This document shows positions 1-9,100 of a stretch of DNA of 28,864 nt, piece after piece. The notes beneath the pieces were generated by a model that was not told the origin of the DNA, made no database searches, and saw nothing but the letters and a program-made list of their open reading frames with translations. The position numbers and the translations under genes are program-made. Position 1 is the first letter of the stretch. Every line of letters starts with the position of its first letter. This stretch comes from an uncultured Phascolarctobacterium sp. (GTDB taxonomy: Bacteria > Bacillota > Negativicutes > Acidaminococcales > Acidaminococcaceae). The stretch spans positions 1 to 28,864 of the forward strand of contig USBV01000002.1 of NCBI GenBank assembly GCA_900553055.1, read 5' to 3'.

Positions 1-755
1 ACGATGGGAGAGGTGGGGAAATCAACGCTGTTCATATCGCGCACCACGCGTTTATAAACCACCGCAGGTGCGTTAACGTTCACAGGGCGCACCTCCTTCA
101 CGGTCAGGTTCTCGTTATATTCCACCTCGTAGAAGGAGGGCACATAAATGCCGTTAATCTTGACAACCTCTTGCAAAAAGGCTTGGCGTCCGCCCGGCTT
201 ACCGGCGCGCTTCCACGCTTTATAAGCTTCCATAACCTCCGCCATCACCTCTTCGCCCTCACCAATAATAGCGAAGTCAAAGAAATCTGCCAAGGGCTCG
301 GGGTTATACACACAGGGGCCGCCCACGATAACCAGCGGGTCCTCCTCCGTGCGCTCCGCTGCCAAAACAGGCACACCGCCCAAGTCCAGCATGTTCAAAA
401 TATTGGTATAACTCAGCTCGTACTGCAGGGTAAAGCCCACAATATCGCATTCCTTGAGCGTTTTTTTCGTTTCCAGAGTGCGCAAGGGAATGTGGCGCTC
501 ACGCATCTTGGCTTCCATATCAATCCAAGGAGCATACACGCGCTCAGCCTGCACACCCTGCTGCTTATTAAGCAGATGATACAAAATTTTAAAGCCCAAA
601 TAGCTCATGCCCACCTCGTAAACATCGGGGAAGGCCAAGCAAATCGTGGCCTCAACCTCGTCAGCAGGCTTAATGATGCTGGCGAATTCGCCGCCGGTAT
701 AGCGCGCAGGCTTTTGCACGCTGCTTAATATATCAATGGTCAATTCCTTCTCCAT
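1..755 (-). CDS. B12-binding-like radical SAM protein (TIGR03960 type), N-terminal part
   Basis: The gene starts at an ATG at 753-755 with a full AAGGAGG ribosome site (760-766) and runs off the left edge of the window, so about 251 N-terminal residues are seen. The product begins MEKELTIDILSSVQKPARY and contains the segments PDVYEVGMSYLGFKILY, VGFTLQYELSYTNILNML and VIVGGPCVYNPEPL, which are characteristic of the cobalamin-binding-like N-terminal domain of the TIGR03960 family. The radical SAM CxxxCxxC motif would lie beyond the window. In Firmicutes this family is commonly found next to a DUF2344 protein, RNase G and rplU, and after rodA. The exact reaction is not established. The ribosome site overlaps the rodA stop, so it is probably cotranscribed with the cell-shape operon. 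Confidence 0.85.
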   Translation of the reverse strand, partial: MEKELTIDILSSVQKPARYTGGEFASIIKPADEVEATICLAFPDVYEVGMSYLGFKILYHLLNKQQGVQAERVYAPWIDMEAKMRERHIPLRTLETKKTLKECDIVGFTLQYELSYTNILNMLDLGGVPVLAAERTEEDPLVIVGGPCVYNPEPLADFFDFAIIGEGEEVMAEVMEAYKAWKRAGKPGGRQAFLQEVVKINGIYVPSFYEVEYNENLTVKEVRPVNVNAPAVVYKRVVRDMNSVDFPTSPI

Positions 756-764
756 ATTTCCTCC

Positions 765-1871
765 TTAGAATTGCAAATTCTGCTTGCGCACTTTGATGTT
801 CAGCAAGAGCGCAACCAGCATCAAATTTGTGGTGAGCGAGCTCACGCCGTAGCTTAAAAAGGGCAGGGGTACGCCCGTAACCGGCATAATGCCGGCCGTC
901 ATGCCAATGTTAACCATCACATGGAACATAAACATACTCGTTACACCCACCGCGAGCAGGGTACCAAAATTATCATCAGCATCCAGCGCAATGGCAATAC
1001 CGCGCCAAATAATAATCAAATATAACAGGATAATCAGTGCTGCGCCCACAAAGCCAAATTCTTCACCGGCAACGGCAAAAATAAAGTCCGTGTGGTTTTC
1101 GGGCAAAAAGTTCAGCTGACTTTGCGTGCCCGCCAGCCAACCCTTGCCAAAAAGGCCGCCACTGCCAATCGCAATCTTGGATTGGATAACGTGATAGCCA
1201 CTACCAAAGGGGTCCAGCTCCGGATTCAAAAAGACGCGAATGCGATTCTTTTGGTAATCCTTGAGCACCATCCAAAACGCTGGCAATAAAGCGATAAAGG
1301 CAATGCCCAAGCGGAAAAACCATTTATACTTAAAGCCGCTGACGAAAATCATGCCTATTAAAATGGCGATAAAGGTAAGCGAAGTGCCCAAATCGGGCTG
1401 GCGCATTACCAAAAGCCAAGGTACAAAAATATAGCCAAATACAGGCAGATAATCCTTGAACTCCTCCAACCATTCAATGCGCTTATCCATAAAGGTCGCC
1501 AAGCAAATAATCAAAAACACCTTGGAAAATTCACTTGGCTGAAAGGACAGCGAACCAATCTGAATCCAGCGCTGTGCGCCCAATTGGCTATGTCCAACTA
1601 ACATAACTGCTAAGAGCAATATAATATTAAAAATATATAATCTTGAGGCATAATTTTTGAGCATGCGATAGTCAAAGGCCAGCGAAACAATCACCATAAT
1701 GACGCCGAAGACCATAAACATGCTTTGCCGCTGCACATGCCAAGCCTTGCCAGTGCTAACTGCAAAGGAGTGCGTAGCGCTATCTATCAGCACCAGGCCG
1801 CAGCCCATGAGCATAAGAACAGCAATAATCAGCCACCAATCCAGATTTTTCAGGATACGTTTTATGTCCAC
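765..1871 (-). CDS. rodA: RodA, SEDS-family peptidoglycan glycosyltransferase
   Basis: RodA polymerises lipid II into glycan strands in the elongasome, working with the class B penicillin-binding protein PBP2. The 368-residue product is strongly hydrophobic with about ten membrane segments, the usual size. It shows the SEDS signatures GAQRWIQIG (W102), QPSE at 111-114, LPENHTDFIF with the catalytic-type Asp D262, and FLSYGVSS near the C-terminus. Translation starts at GTG (1869-1871), with GGAAGGAG about 8 bases upstream. mrdA, encoding its transpeptidase partner, lies immediately upstream with a 15-base gap, which supports RodA rather than FtsW or SpoVE. Confidence 0.93.
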   Translation of the reverse strand: MDIKRILKNLDWWLIIAVLMLMGCGLVLIDSATHSFAVSTGKAWHVQRQSMFMVFGVIMVIVSLAFDYRMLKNYASRLYIFNIILLLAVMLVGHSQLGAQRWIQIGSLSFQPSEFSKVFLIICLATFMDKRIEWLEEFKDYLPVFGYIFVPWLLVMRQPDLGTSLTFIAILIGMIFVSGFKYKWFFRLGIAFIALLPAFWMVLKDYQKNRIRVFLNPELDPFGSGYHVIQSKIAIGSGGLFGKGWLAGTQSQLNFLPENHTDFIFAVAGEEFGFVGAALIILLYLIIIWRGIAIALDADDNFGTLLAVGVTSMFMFHVMVNIGMTAGIMPVTGVPLPFLSYGVSSLTTNLMLVALLLNIKVRKQNLQF

Positions 1872-1886
1872 AATGCTGCTCCTTCC

Positions 1887-3791
1887 TTACTGCGCCGGCG
1901 CGGTACTCGTTGCCGTCGCAGAGCTTGCTGACGGCGCCGGACTTGCGACCGCCGGACTATCTGCTGTCGCATTCAAAGACTCCTTCTCAGGCTCTTGTTC
2001 CGGCATCCAGCCGCGCTCCTTAAAGAATTCTTCAAAGGCCTTATAAACAATGGGGCCGGCAGCAGTGGAGCCAAAGCCGCCCTGCTCTACGATGCACACA
2101 ACAACTAGCTCGGGATCCTCCACAGGGCCATAGGCTACGAACAAGCCATGGTCACGACCATGGGAGTTTTCAGCAGTACCGGTTTTGCCAGCAATCGGCT
2201 TAGGCAGCTGGCTAAAGTAAGCCGCCGTGCCGCCCTCCTGCGTCGTCGCGCTCATACCATGACGCATATAATCAATCGTTTGCTGTGAAACATCAATATG
2301 CTTTCCTTCTGCACGCTTAGGCTTTTCAAAAAGCGTGCCATCACGATTTAAAATGTTATCGACTAAATATGGCTGATACTTAATGCCGCCGTTTGCTACA
2401 ATGCTCAGCATCATCGCCAGCTGCATGGGCGTGGTCAAATTAAAGCCCTGACCGATAGCAGCGTTAAAGGTGTCGCCCAAGCGCCAGTCCTCGTCCCAAA
2501 TTTCGCGCTTCACCTGCTTGGAGGCGACCAAGCCGCGGCTTTCGCCCTCCAAATCGATGCCAGTTTTTTCGCCAAAGCCATAAATGCGGGCGTATTTAGC
2601 AATATTATCAATGCCAACGCGATTGCCTAGCTCGTAAAAATACACGTTATCGCTCATTGCCAGCGCGCTGATAAATGTTAGCCAGCCCAGCACCTCGCCG
2701 CCGGCGTTACCCATGGTGGGAACCAGGGGAGGGAAGCCGCCGTCGTAGATGGGCTCGTTGAGGCCAACCTTGTTCAGCTCAAAGGCCGCACTACCGGTGA
2801 CAATCTTAAAGGTAGAGCCAGGCGGATACTCTCCGCTGATAACCTTGTTATTCAGCGGATAAGCATCGTCGTTGTTAATTCTATTCCAATCCTTGGAGGA
2901 AATGCCGTGCACAAAAAGGTTGGGGTCGTAGCCGGGACGGCTCACCATGGCCCGTACCGCGCCATTGCGCGGGTCCAGCGCCACAACCGCTGCAGCGCGC
3001 GCCCGCGGGGCCAAGCCGTTGCGGCGCAAATACGCCAAATGATTATCGGTAAAATCCTCCAACGCCTTTTGCAGGCGAAAATCCAGCGTCAGCTGCAAAT
3101 TTTTACCCGGCACCGGCTGCACGCTGTCGTAATGCTTCACCACATTACCAGCCACGTCCACCTCTTCCATAAAGGCGCCGTCCTCACCGCGCAGCACCTT
3201 GTCATAGCTTTTTTCGAGGCCCGATTTACCTACGATGCTGCCTTGAGCAATGTTCTTAAACAAGCCCTTTTCGATTTCGTAGGAGCTCACCTCGCCCACA
3301 TAGCCAAGTGCGTGCACAGCCAGCTCCTTATAAGGATAATTGCGAATAGGCTGTACCGAAAGCATAACCCCCGGCATATAGCGTCGCTGCTCTTCAATCT
3401 TCGTCACCAGCTCCAGGCTCAAATCGCTCTTTAACAAAATCGGCTCGTAATAATTGCGACTCTCTTTAATCTTTTTTTGGATATCAGCCACTGGAATATC
3501 CAAAAGCTGGCTAATATGCTGCAGTGTCTCGGGCTTATAGTCGGGCTGCTTTTGCAGCACCACCGCATAGCCCGGCAAATTATTAACCAGCTCCTTGCCA
3601 TCCTTATCAAAAATAAGTCCCCGCGGAGCAATAATGCGGGACTGGCGCAAACGGTTACCATCGGACTGCTTCGTATAGTATTCACCGCGCCACAGCTGCA
3701 AGTACACCATGCGCCCTAAAAGAATTACAAACAATACAAGACAGAGGCCTAGCATCGTTTGCAAACGCAATGTTTGTTTTTTATTGAGCAT
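1887..3791 (-). CDS. mrdA: Penicillin-binding protein 2, elongation transpeptidase
   Basis: This class B PBP cross-links the peptidoglycan made by RodA during cell elongation. It has 634 residues, with one N-terminal membrane anchor at about 12-32, a dimerisation (pedestal) domain and a C-terminal transpeptidase domain. The active-site motifs are all present: STFK at 326-329 (nucleophile S326), SDN at 380-382 and KTG at 536-538. The C-terminal ~30 residues are a low-complexity Ala/Ser/Thr/Pro tail, presumably a flexible extracellular extension. The start is ATG with AGGAG upstream. mreD precedes it and rodA follows, forming the classic elongasome operon. Confidence 0.95.
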   Translation of the reverse strand: MLNKKQTLRLQTMLGLCLVLFVILLGRMVYLQLWRGEYYTKQSDGNRLRQSRIIAPRGLIFDKDGKELVNNLPGYAVVLQKQPDYKPETLQHISQLLDIPVADIQKKIKESRNYYEPILLKSDLSLELVTKIEEQRRYMPGVMLSVQPIRNYPYKELAVHALGYVGEVSSYEIEKGLFKNIAQGSIVGKSGLEKSYDKVLRGEDGAFMEEVDVAGNVVKHYDSVQPVPGKNLQLTLDFRLQKALEDFTDNHLAYLRRNGLAPRARAAAVVALDPRNGAVRAMVSRPGYDPNLFVHGISSKDWNRINNDDAYPLNNKVISGEYPPGSTFKIVTGSAAFELNKVGLNEPIYDGGFPPLVPTMGNAGGEVLGWLTFISALAMSDNVYFYELGNRVGIDNIAKYARIYGFGEKTGIDLEGESRGLVASKQVKREIWDEDWRLGDTFNAAIGQGFNLTTPMQLAMMLSIVANGGIKYQPYLVDNILNRDGTLFEKPKRAEGKHIDVSQQTIDYMRHGMSATTQEGGTAAYFSQLPKPIAGKTGTAENSHGRDHGLFVAYGPVEDPELVVVCIVEQGGFGSTAAGPIVYKAFEEFFKERGWMPEQEPEKESLNATADSPAVASPAPSASSATATSTAPAQ

Positions 3792-3821
3792 CCGCGCTCC
3801 GTCTCCTTTCTAAAATAAAAA

Positions 3822-4322
3822 CTAATAAGAGATATCCTCTTCTTTAATCCATTGATAAATTTTCTTTACTAAAGCTACTACCGGCACCACCAGCAGCATA
3901 TTACCAACTACAAAGCCCAAGCTATCCCATGCATACCTAAAAAAAATGCTCCAGCGGCCATCGCTGCGCAGCAGCTCCAGCCACCAATAGCCAAAGCGAA
4001 TACCAATACTGCACAGCGCAATCACTGCCATATGAAAAACAGTGTTATCCTTAACAACCTTTTCCTTCATCAGGCCCACTAAAAAGCCCATGGCAATGCG
4101 GCTTAGCATATGAAAGCCAAACACGCCCACAGTCATCGCATCCTGCACAAAGCCCACGGCTAAGCCAGCCAATGCGCCCCACTGCTCACCCCGCAGCATA
4201 GCAAAGGCATACAGTGCCAAAAGGGGCAAATCAAAGGAAAGCCAGCCCGTATAAAACGCCGACGCCGCTCCCTGAAGCATCATTAAAAGCAGAAACAGGA
4301 CGGGCCAAATCAGTCTCCTCAT
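3822..4322 (-). CDS. mreD: Rod shape-determining protein MreD
   Basis: MreD is a small integral membrane protein of the elongasome that binds MreC. The 166-residue product begins MRRLIWPVLFLLLMMLQG and has about five hydrophobic segments, including a GLAVGFVQDAMT-like stretch typical of the family. Its ATG overlaps the mreC stop codon as ATGA (4319-4322), so the two are translationally coupled. The sequence itself is weakly conserved in this family, and the assignment rests on size, hydrophobic profile and position between mreC and mrdA. Confidence 0.92.
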   Translation of the reverse strand: MRRLIWPVLFLLLMMLQGAASAFYTGWLSFDLPLLALYAFAMLRGEQWGALAGLAVGFVQDAMTVGVFGFHMLSRIAMGFLVGLMKEKVVKDNTVFHMAVIALCSIGIRFGYWWLELLRSDGRWSIFFRYAWDSLGFVVGNMLLVVPVVALVKKIYQWIKEEDISY

Positions 4323-5176
4323 TTTGCCTGTCCTCCCTGCCTGTCAAATTCAATTTTCGGTGCCGGTGTAAAGCTTGTTATTACCAAAACATGCTCCACA
4401 TCCGCCACATCCGCTGCTGCATGCACATCCGCTTCCTGCAGCAGTCCCACATTATCCAAACGCGTTTTAATTACCGTGCCAATGAGAATATCCGCAGGAT
4501 GGCTGCCGCTGTAACCGCTGGTTACAATAACATCACCCTCGCGCAGGCTAGCTTCACGGAACACATGCTCCATAACGAGCTTATCATCGGCAGTGGTTTT
4601 GCCGCCGACCACGCCCACAGCGCGCGAATCATGGCGCAAAACCCTTGCGCCCACCTTAAAGCGTGGCGAATTTAATAAAAGCACCCTGGCATAGGAGGCA
4701 TAAACCTCATCCACTACGCCCACTAAGCCCTCATTCACCACGGCCATCTCGCGCTTCAGGCCCTTATCCTGACCGGCATCAATATACATACAGTCGCGCA
4801 AATCGCCGTGATTGCGGGCAATAACCTTCGCCGCCACCACGCGCTGGCTTTTGTGCTGCTCCTTGTAATCTAAAAGCGCACGCAGCTGCTTGTTTTCTGC
4901 ATATACCGAAGCCATTTGGATATTGGCATTGCGCAGCTCTATATTATCCTTTTTTAATTGCGCATTCTCGCTTTGCATTACAGTAAGGGCCTTCCAATAG
5001 CCACGCAGGCTGTTGCCGGCATTGCCCACAGCGTTAAAACCGCTTTCCACCGGCAGCATCACACTCGCCACCACAGAATTAACCATCGGAAAACGACTGC
5101 GCCCGGCCACGGCCATCGCCAGCATACCCAAAATCACCAACGTAAAGAGAATGCCCAGCATAAATTTTTTACTCAT
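4319..5176 (-). CDS. mreC: Rod shape-determining protein MreC
   Basis: MreC is a bitopic membrane protein whose extracytoplasmic beta-barrels contact PBP2 and MreD and regulate the elongasome. The 285-residue product has an N-terminal membrane segment (about 5-25), then a coiled-coil region (roughly 65-105, rich in Gln/Asn/Leu/Lys heptads), and then the two-barrel region with DAGQDKGLKREMAVVN and VITSGYSGSHPADILIGTV, both typical MreC segments. It starts at ATG 5174-5176 with AGGT-type pairing upstream and ends overlapping mreD. mreB lies 24 bases upstream. Confidence 0.94.
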   Translation of the reverse strand: MSKKFMLGILFTLVILGMLAMAVAGRSRFPMVNSVVASVMLPVESGFNAVGNAGNSLRGYWKALTVMQSENAQLKKDNIELRNANIQMASVYAENKQLRALLDYKEQHKSQRVVAAKVIARNHGDLRDCMYIDAGQDKGLKREMAVVNEGLVGVVDEVYASYARVLLLNSPRFKVGARVLRHDSRAVGVVGGKTTADDKLVMEHVFREASLREGDVIVTSGYSGSHPADILIGTVIKTRLDNVGLLQEADVHAAADVADVEHVLVITSFTPAPKIEFDRQGGQAK

Positions 5177-5200
5177 GCTGCTTACCTATTACCATCACAT

Positions 5201-6250
5201 TTATTTGGAAGTCATAAAGCCCTTGCGATAAATATCAATATTTTCTACCGCAATACCGGTGCCCAAGGCCACACAGTCCAGCGCTTCATCCGAAACATAA
5301 ACAGGCATGCCGGTTTCGCGCGAAATCAAGCGGTCCAAGTTGCGCAGCATGGAGCTGCCACCGGTCATAACTATGCCTCTATCCATAATATCGGCACTCA
5401 GCTCGGGCGGAGTGCGCTCCAAGGTGTTACGCACAGCGTCCACAATCATGCTCACGGGCTCATCCACAGCCTCGCACACATGGTTAGCATTAACCTCGAT
5501 GCTCTTGGGCAAGCCGCTCAAAAGGTCGCGACCGCGCACCTCCATCACCTCAGGCTTATCCAGCTTCATCGCCGTGCCAATTTCCATCTTAATATTTTCC
5601 GCAGTACGCTCGCCAATAAACATATTAAAGGTTTTGCGCACATAACGCACGATGGCAGCATCAATAGCGTCGCCACCGCAGCGCACGCTCTTAGAAACAA
5701 CAATACCGCCCAAGGAAATAACTGCTACCTCGCAAGTGCCACCGCCAATATCAACAACCATGCTACCGGTTGCCTCCTGCACGGGCATGCCTGCGCCAAT
5801 AGCTGCTGCCATGGGCTCCTCAATCAAATAAGCCTCACGCGCACCGGCTTCAATAGTAGCATCAATAACAGCGCGCTTTTCTACCTCGGTAACGCCGCTT
5901 GGCACACCAACCAAAATACGCGGGCGCACAAAGGTGCGGTTACCCATAGCCTGCTTAATAAAATACTTCAGCATGGATTGGGTAATTTCGTAGTCAGCAA
6001 TAACGCCATCCTTCATCGGGCGAATCGCCACAATATTGCCGGGAGTACGACCAATCATGCGCTTCGCCTCGGCGCCAATCGCCAAAACCTCGTTGGTATC
6101 CTTTTCCACAGCCACAACTGAGGGTTCACGAATAATGATGCCCTTATCCTTACAGTGCACCAGGGTATTGGCAGTACCCAAATCTATACCCATATCATCG
6201 GACATATTGTTAAAAATACTAATATTCGGGAATGTAAACTTCATTTCCAC
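5201..6250 (-). CDS. mreB: Actin-like cell-shape protein MreB
   Basis: MreB forms membrane-associated ATP-dependent filaments that orient the elongasome. The 349-residue product has the actin-fold nucleotide motifs [12 protein letters not shown] (phosphate 1), [18 protein letters not shown] (phosphate 2) and [14 protein letters not shown] (adenosine). Two starts are possible: GTG at 6248-6250, which is 4 bases from AGGAGG, or the in-frame ATG at 6242-6244, about 10 bases from it. The longer one is listed. It is the first of the mre genes in the direction of transcription, 14 bases after radC, so radC and maf probably belong to the same transcript. Confidence 0.96.
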   Translation of the reverse strand: MEMKFTFPNISIFNNMSDDMGIDLGTANTLVHCKDKGIIIREPSVVAVEKDTNEVLAIGAEAKRMIGRTPGNIVAIRPMKDGVIADYEITQSMLKYFIKQAMGNRTFVRPRILVGVPSGVTEVEKRAVIDATIEAGAREAYLIEEPMAAAIGAGMPVQEATGSMVVDIGGGTCEVAVISLGGIVVSKSVRCGGDAIDAAIVRYVRKTFNMFIGERTAENIKMEIGTAMKLDKPEVMEVRGRDLLSGLPKSIEVNANHVCEAVDEPVSMIVDAVRNTLERTPPELSADIMDRGIVMTGGSSMLRNLDRLISRETGMPVYVSDEALDCVALGTGIAVENIDIYRKGFMTSK

Positions 6251-6264
6251 CCGTCCTCCTAAAA

Positions 6265-7020
6265 CTATAATGCTCCATCCTCATCAAAGCTGTAATAAGT
6301 GCCATCACCAATAATCACATGGTCCAAAACCGGAATCAGCATCGACTTACCCGCGGCCACCAAAACCTCCGTCAGCTCCCTATCCTCATTGCTGGGATGG
6401 GGGTCACCGGAAGGATGATTGTGAGCGACCACCACTGCCGACGCATGCTGCAAAATAGCCGGACAAAACACATCACGTGGATGAATAATGGCCGCGCTCA
6501 TGCCGCCCTCACAGATTACCTCCGTACCTATTACTTTATTTTTGGCATCTAATAAAATCACTAAAAATTGTTCCTTGGCAGCATAGCGTAGCCGCGGCAT
6601 CAAAAAATTAGCCACCGTTTCGCCATCGCCAAAATGTAATTTATCTAAAGGGCGTGCCGACGCCAAGCGTCTGCCCAGCTCCAACGCCGCCAACACCGTG
6701 GCCGCCTTAGCCTGTCCCAAGCCCTTTATTTGCGTAAGCTCCTGCACCCGACTAATACGTGCCAGCCTTTTATACAGGCCCCCGTCCTTAGTCAGCTCCT
6801 TGCCCAAGGTCAATGCCGACTTGGCCGCTGTGCCAGTGCGCAGCAAAATCGCCAGCAGCTCGCCATCCGATAAAGCTTCCGCCCCTAGGGCGAGCAGCTT
6901 CTCCCGTGGTCGTTCCTCCATGGGCAAATCCTTAATAATCCTTCTTTGCGTAAAATCAGCTTTAGTATCACTAAAGTCACTATCGCCCGGGCGATAGGTA
7001 ATGCCTCTCAAGGCTGTCAT
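6265..7020 (-). CDS. radC: RadC-family JAB/MPN-domain protein
   Basis: RadC proteins combine an N-terminal helix-hairpin-helix region (here about 85-115, [20 protein letters not shown]) with a C-terminal JAB1/MPN metalloprotease-like domain. The JAMM metal motif is visible as HNHPSGD at 200-206, followed by the acidic residues of NED at 211-213. Despite the name, the family's role in DNA repair is not supported for most members and its substrate is unknown. The 251-aa length is a little above average because of a 25-residue N-terminal extension. The ATG overlaps the maf stop codon (ATGA at 7017-7020). The maf-radC-mreBCD order is common in Firmicutes. Confidence 0.93.
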   Translation of the reverse strand: MTALRGITYRPGDSDFSDTKADFTQRRIIKDLPMEERPREKLLALGAEALSDGELLAILLRTGTAAKSALTLGKELTKDGGLYKRLARISRVQELTQIKGLGQAKAATVLAALELGRRLASARPLDKLHFGDGETVANFLMPRLRYAAKEQFLVILLDAKNKVIGTEVICEGGMSAAIIHPRDVFCPAILQHASAVVVAHNHPSGDPHPSNEDRELTEVLVAAGKSMLIPVLDHVIIGDGTYYSFDEDGAL

Positions 7021-7574
7021 GCAGTCATATTAACTCCTATTTCCTTAAGCATGCTATCTAGCATCGTCAACGGCAGGCCCACCACATTATTGTAGCAGCC
7101 TTCAATTTTTTCAACTAACAAAGCGCCCTTGCCCTGAATGCCATAGGCGCCGGCCTTATCCAAGGGCTCGCCCATAGCCACATAAGCAGCAATTTCTGCT
7201 TTAGTCAGCTCGCGAAAGAACACCTCAGTAGCACACACTCTGGCTATTTCCACTGCTACAGCGGTCAGCACCTCGTGCTTGCGCCCCGATAGGCGCGCCA
7301 GCATAGCCACAGCCTCCTCGGCGTCACGCGGCTTGCCCAAAATAGCCTCATCCACTACAACAATCGTATCGGCTGCAATCACGGGCACTGCGTCCCCTTT
7401 AGCAGCCACCACAGCGCGGCATTTGCCCACAGCATTGTGCAAAGCCACCTCACGCGCAACTGCTGCCTGCCCTGCCTCTTCTTCAAAATTGGCCGGGCAC
7501 ACCTGCGCCGCCACGCCCACCTGCTCTAAAAGTGCCAAACGGCGGGGCGAAGCCGAAGCCAAAACTACCTCCAT
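7017..7574 (-). CDS. maf: Maf-type nucleoside triphosphate pyrophosphatase
   Basis: Maf proteins hydrolyse dTTP, UTP or modified NTPs to the monophosphate plus pyrophosphate and are linked to division arrest and house-cleaning. The 185-residue product carries the defining N-terminal ASASPRRLALL motif at 6-16, the VIAADTIVVVD catalytic Asp region and the LGKPRDAEEA segment. The length is normal. It starts at ATG 7572-7574 and its stop overlaps the radC start. Confidence 0.94.
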   Translation of the reverse strand: MEVVLASASPRRLALLEQVGVAAQVCPANFEEEAGQAAVAREVALHNAVGKCRAVVAAKGDAVPVIAADTIVVVDEAILGKPRDAEEAVAMLARLSGRKHEVLTAVAVEIARVCATEVFFRELTKAEIAAYVAMGEPLDKAGAYGIQGKGALLVEKIEGCYNNVVGLPLTMLDSMLKEIGVNMTA

Positions 7575-7588
7575 AGTCCAGCGCTCCT

Positions 7589-8014
7589 TTACTCCTTCTT
7601 GCTCATATCAATAACCATTTCCTGAGCTTGAATTTCGAAAATAACCGGTTGCTTGCCCTCGCGCACAGCATCGCGCTTAAAAATGCGGGCATAGCTAATC
7701 GTAACAATCAACCACAGAATAATGCCACCGATGATAAAGGGCATTTTATCCATATGGAAAAAGGTAGCCAGGCTATTGCCAAAGGCCACACCGGCCAAAA
7801 CGCCGGTCACAGGCAGACCATAAATAATCATTTTCGCCTTTGTATTATCAAAATCGCGGTATTCAGCGCCCACCACATCACCGGCCTTAGCGCCCACCGG
7901 ATTCCAACAATCAAGATACTTGGGCAGGCCTGTCATTTCACTCTCGGCTTTATCCACCTTAATCTCGGCACGCTCGCCCTGCTTTTTTACAACAATACCT
8001 CTAATTTCAGCCAT
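7589..8014 (-). CDS. RseC/MucC-like membrane protein
   Basis: This 141-residue protein has an N-terminal soluble beta-rich part (MAEIRGIVVKKQGERAEIKV), two adjacent hydrophobic segments at about 78-95 and 98-118, and a charged C-terminus. This layout resembles SoxR-reducing-system proteins of the RseC/MucC family, which pair a small barrel with two membrane helices. However, the cysteine cluster usual in RseC is reduced to a single Cys here (C36), so a redox role is doubtful. It lies 14 bases upstream of maf on the same strand. The family assignment is tentative; the reading frame itself is secure. Confidence 0.7.
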   Translation of the reverse strand: MAEIRGIVVKKQGERAEIKVDKAESEMTGLPKYLDCWNPVGAKAGDVVGAEYRDFDNTKAKMIIYGLPVTGVLAGVAFGNSLATFFHMDKMPFIIGGIILWLIVTISYARIFKRDAVREGKQPVIFEIQAQEMVIDMSKKE

Positions 8015-8035
8015 GAAGTAAACTTCTCTCCTTTA

Positions 8036-8326
8036 TCAATATGCGTGTACAAAAATATACCAATAGCCGAAGCTAAAAATCACACCATAAATCAGCAAAA
8101 ACACTAAAATACCTTGCCAGGTTACAGGATAACCAAAGTTAATATCCTCGCCAAAAATGCCGCGGCGGTTAAAGAAGGTATATTTTTTGCGTTTTCTAAA
8201 CCACAGCTTTTTGTTTTCGGGACCAACCTGCTTAGCAACTAAAAAAATATAAATAAATGAGCCAAAAAACACCTGAAAAACTCTGGTGCACACCGCCATG
8301 GTGTCCACATTTTCAATACCTGTCAT
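8036..8326 (-). CDS. Small membrane protein of unknown function
   Basis: The 96-residue product has two hydrophobic segments, about residues 11-30 (VCTRVFQVFFGSFIYIFLV) and 70-94 (ILVFLLIYGVIFSFGYWYIFV), separated by a basic loop rich in Lys and Arg. I recognise no family. It is flanked at 21 and 23 bases by genes in the same direction, so it is probably part of a membrane-protein cluster leading into maf. The start is ATG at 8324-8326 with GGAGG-type pairing (complement of CTGCCTCC at 8334-8341) upstream. Confidence 0.65.
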   Translation of the reverse strand: MTGIENVDTMAVCTRVFQVFFGSFIYIFLVAKQVGPENKKLWFRKRKKYTFFNRRGIFGEDINFGYPVTWQGILVFLLIYGVIFSFGYWYIFVHAY

Positions 8327-8349
8327 TACGTCCTGCCTCCAAAGCTAGC

Positions 8350-8871
8350 TTATAGTTGAATATATTTATCTGGCAATGCCTTTTGCAGCTTCTTTAAGAA
8401 ATTATCGCTGCATTTAAACAGCAGGCCTGCCAGCTTATTCTTTTTACCCTCGGTGAACACTAAAAGGCGCTGCGGATTTTCGTCCAAGGAGCTATAGCGA
8501 TGGATATAATGAGTAATCTTGGTCTTGCGGAAAAAGCTGCGAACATATTTATTCGTAAAGCTTTCGGTACGCGTCAAATCCACGCTGTAGCTGCGCCTAA
8601 TAAAGAACATGCCCTCGGTGATAACCTCTAAACGCTTATCCTTGTATAAAATCAAGGTATACTTAAAGGACACACGCCAGCACCACAGGCCTAACAGCAC
8701 CAGGTTCAGGCCCCAGCCCACTAGGCTCAGCTGACGAGTTTCCTGCACATTATTCCATTCGTTCACAAATAAACAAACGATAAGCAGTAAGGCAATACCT
8801 GCAATCACCTTTCTTGTAAAATTAGAACTTGACTGCTCGCGACAAATCTCTTCCAACAAAATAACCTCCAT
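8350..8871 (-). CDS. Membrane protein of unknown function, two N-terminal helices
   Basis: The 173-residue product has two hydrophobic segments at about 22-38 and 47-66 and then a cytoplasmic-looking domain with strands such as YTLILYKDKRLEVITEG and ITHYIHRYSSLDE, resembling a small PH-like or bacterial membrane-flanked domain. That comparison is inference. The listed ATG (8869-8871) has no proper ribosome site, whereas a GGAGG lies just inside the frame and would serve a TTG at 8857-8859 or 8854-8856. The true protein may therefore begin near MLEEICREQ. It is the first gene of the minus-strand group that continues to rodA. Confidence 0.65.
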   Translation of the reverse strand: MEVILLEEICREQSSSNFTRKVIAGIALLLIVCLFVNEWNNVQETRQLSLVGWGLNLVLLGLWCWRVSFKYTLILYKDKRLEVITEGMFFIRRSYSVDLTRTESFTNKYVRSFFRKTKITHYIHRYSSLDENPQRLLVFTEGKKNKLAGLLFKCSDNFLKKLQKALPDKYIQL

Positions 8872-9100
8872 CTCTTTATGTGTGACAACACTTATCCATT
8901 TTTATCTTCACTATTATATCAAATTTCGCGCGCAAAGCATATACCCCAAAGCTGCAATTCACAACAAAAAATGTGAAATTTGTGCACCCTCGCCCCTCCC
9001 ACAAATTTTTGCACATTATCGTGATTAATAGTGTTTTTTCTGTAAGCAAGTGATATAATAAACGGGATAATATAAAAATCACTAATAAAGGAGCGGTAGT
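8872..9100. promoter_or_regulatory. Divergent promoter region between membrane-protein genes and PRTase gene
   Basis: No gene is present. For the minus strand a TATAAT lies at 8913-8918 with only a weak -35. For the plus strand TATAAT at 9054-9059 is followed by the ribosome site AAAGGAG (9087-9093), 7 bases before the ATG at 9101. Two inverted repeats lie between them: TTCACA/TGTGAA at 8958-8977 and a perfect 9-bp AAATTTGTG/CACAAATTT at 8976-8984 and 9000-9008. These are possible operators. I see no purine, PRPP or other known riboswitch here. Confidence 0.5.

Noticed and set aside
171..728. 185-codon plus-strand ORF near the left edge
   Set aside because: It is antisense to the clear radical SAM reading frame, which has the better ribosome site and family match.
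4958..6121. 387-codon plus-strand ORF antisense to mreC/mreB
   Set aside because: It is rich in His, Asn, Gln and Ala in no protein-like pattern and overlaps two certain genes, so it is a codon-bias shadow.
8872..9100. Purine or PRPP riboswitch before the PRTase gene
   Set aside because: The leader after the predicted start is only about 35 bases, too short for these aptamers.
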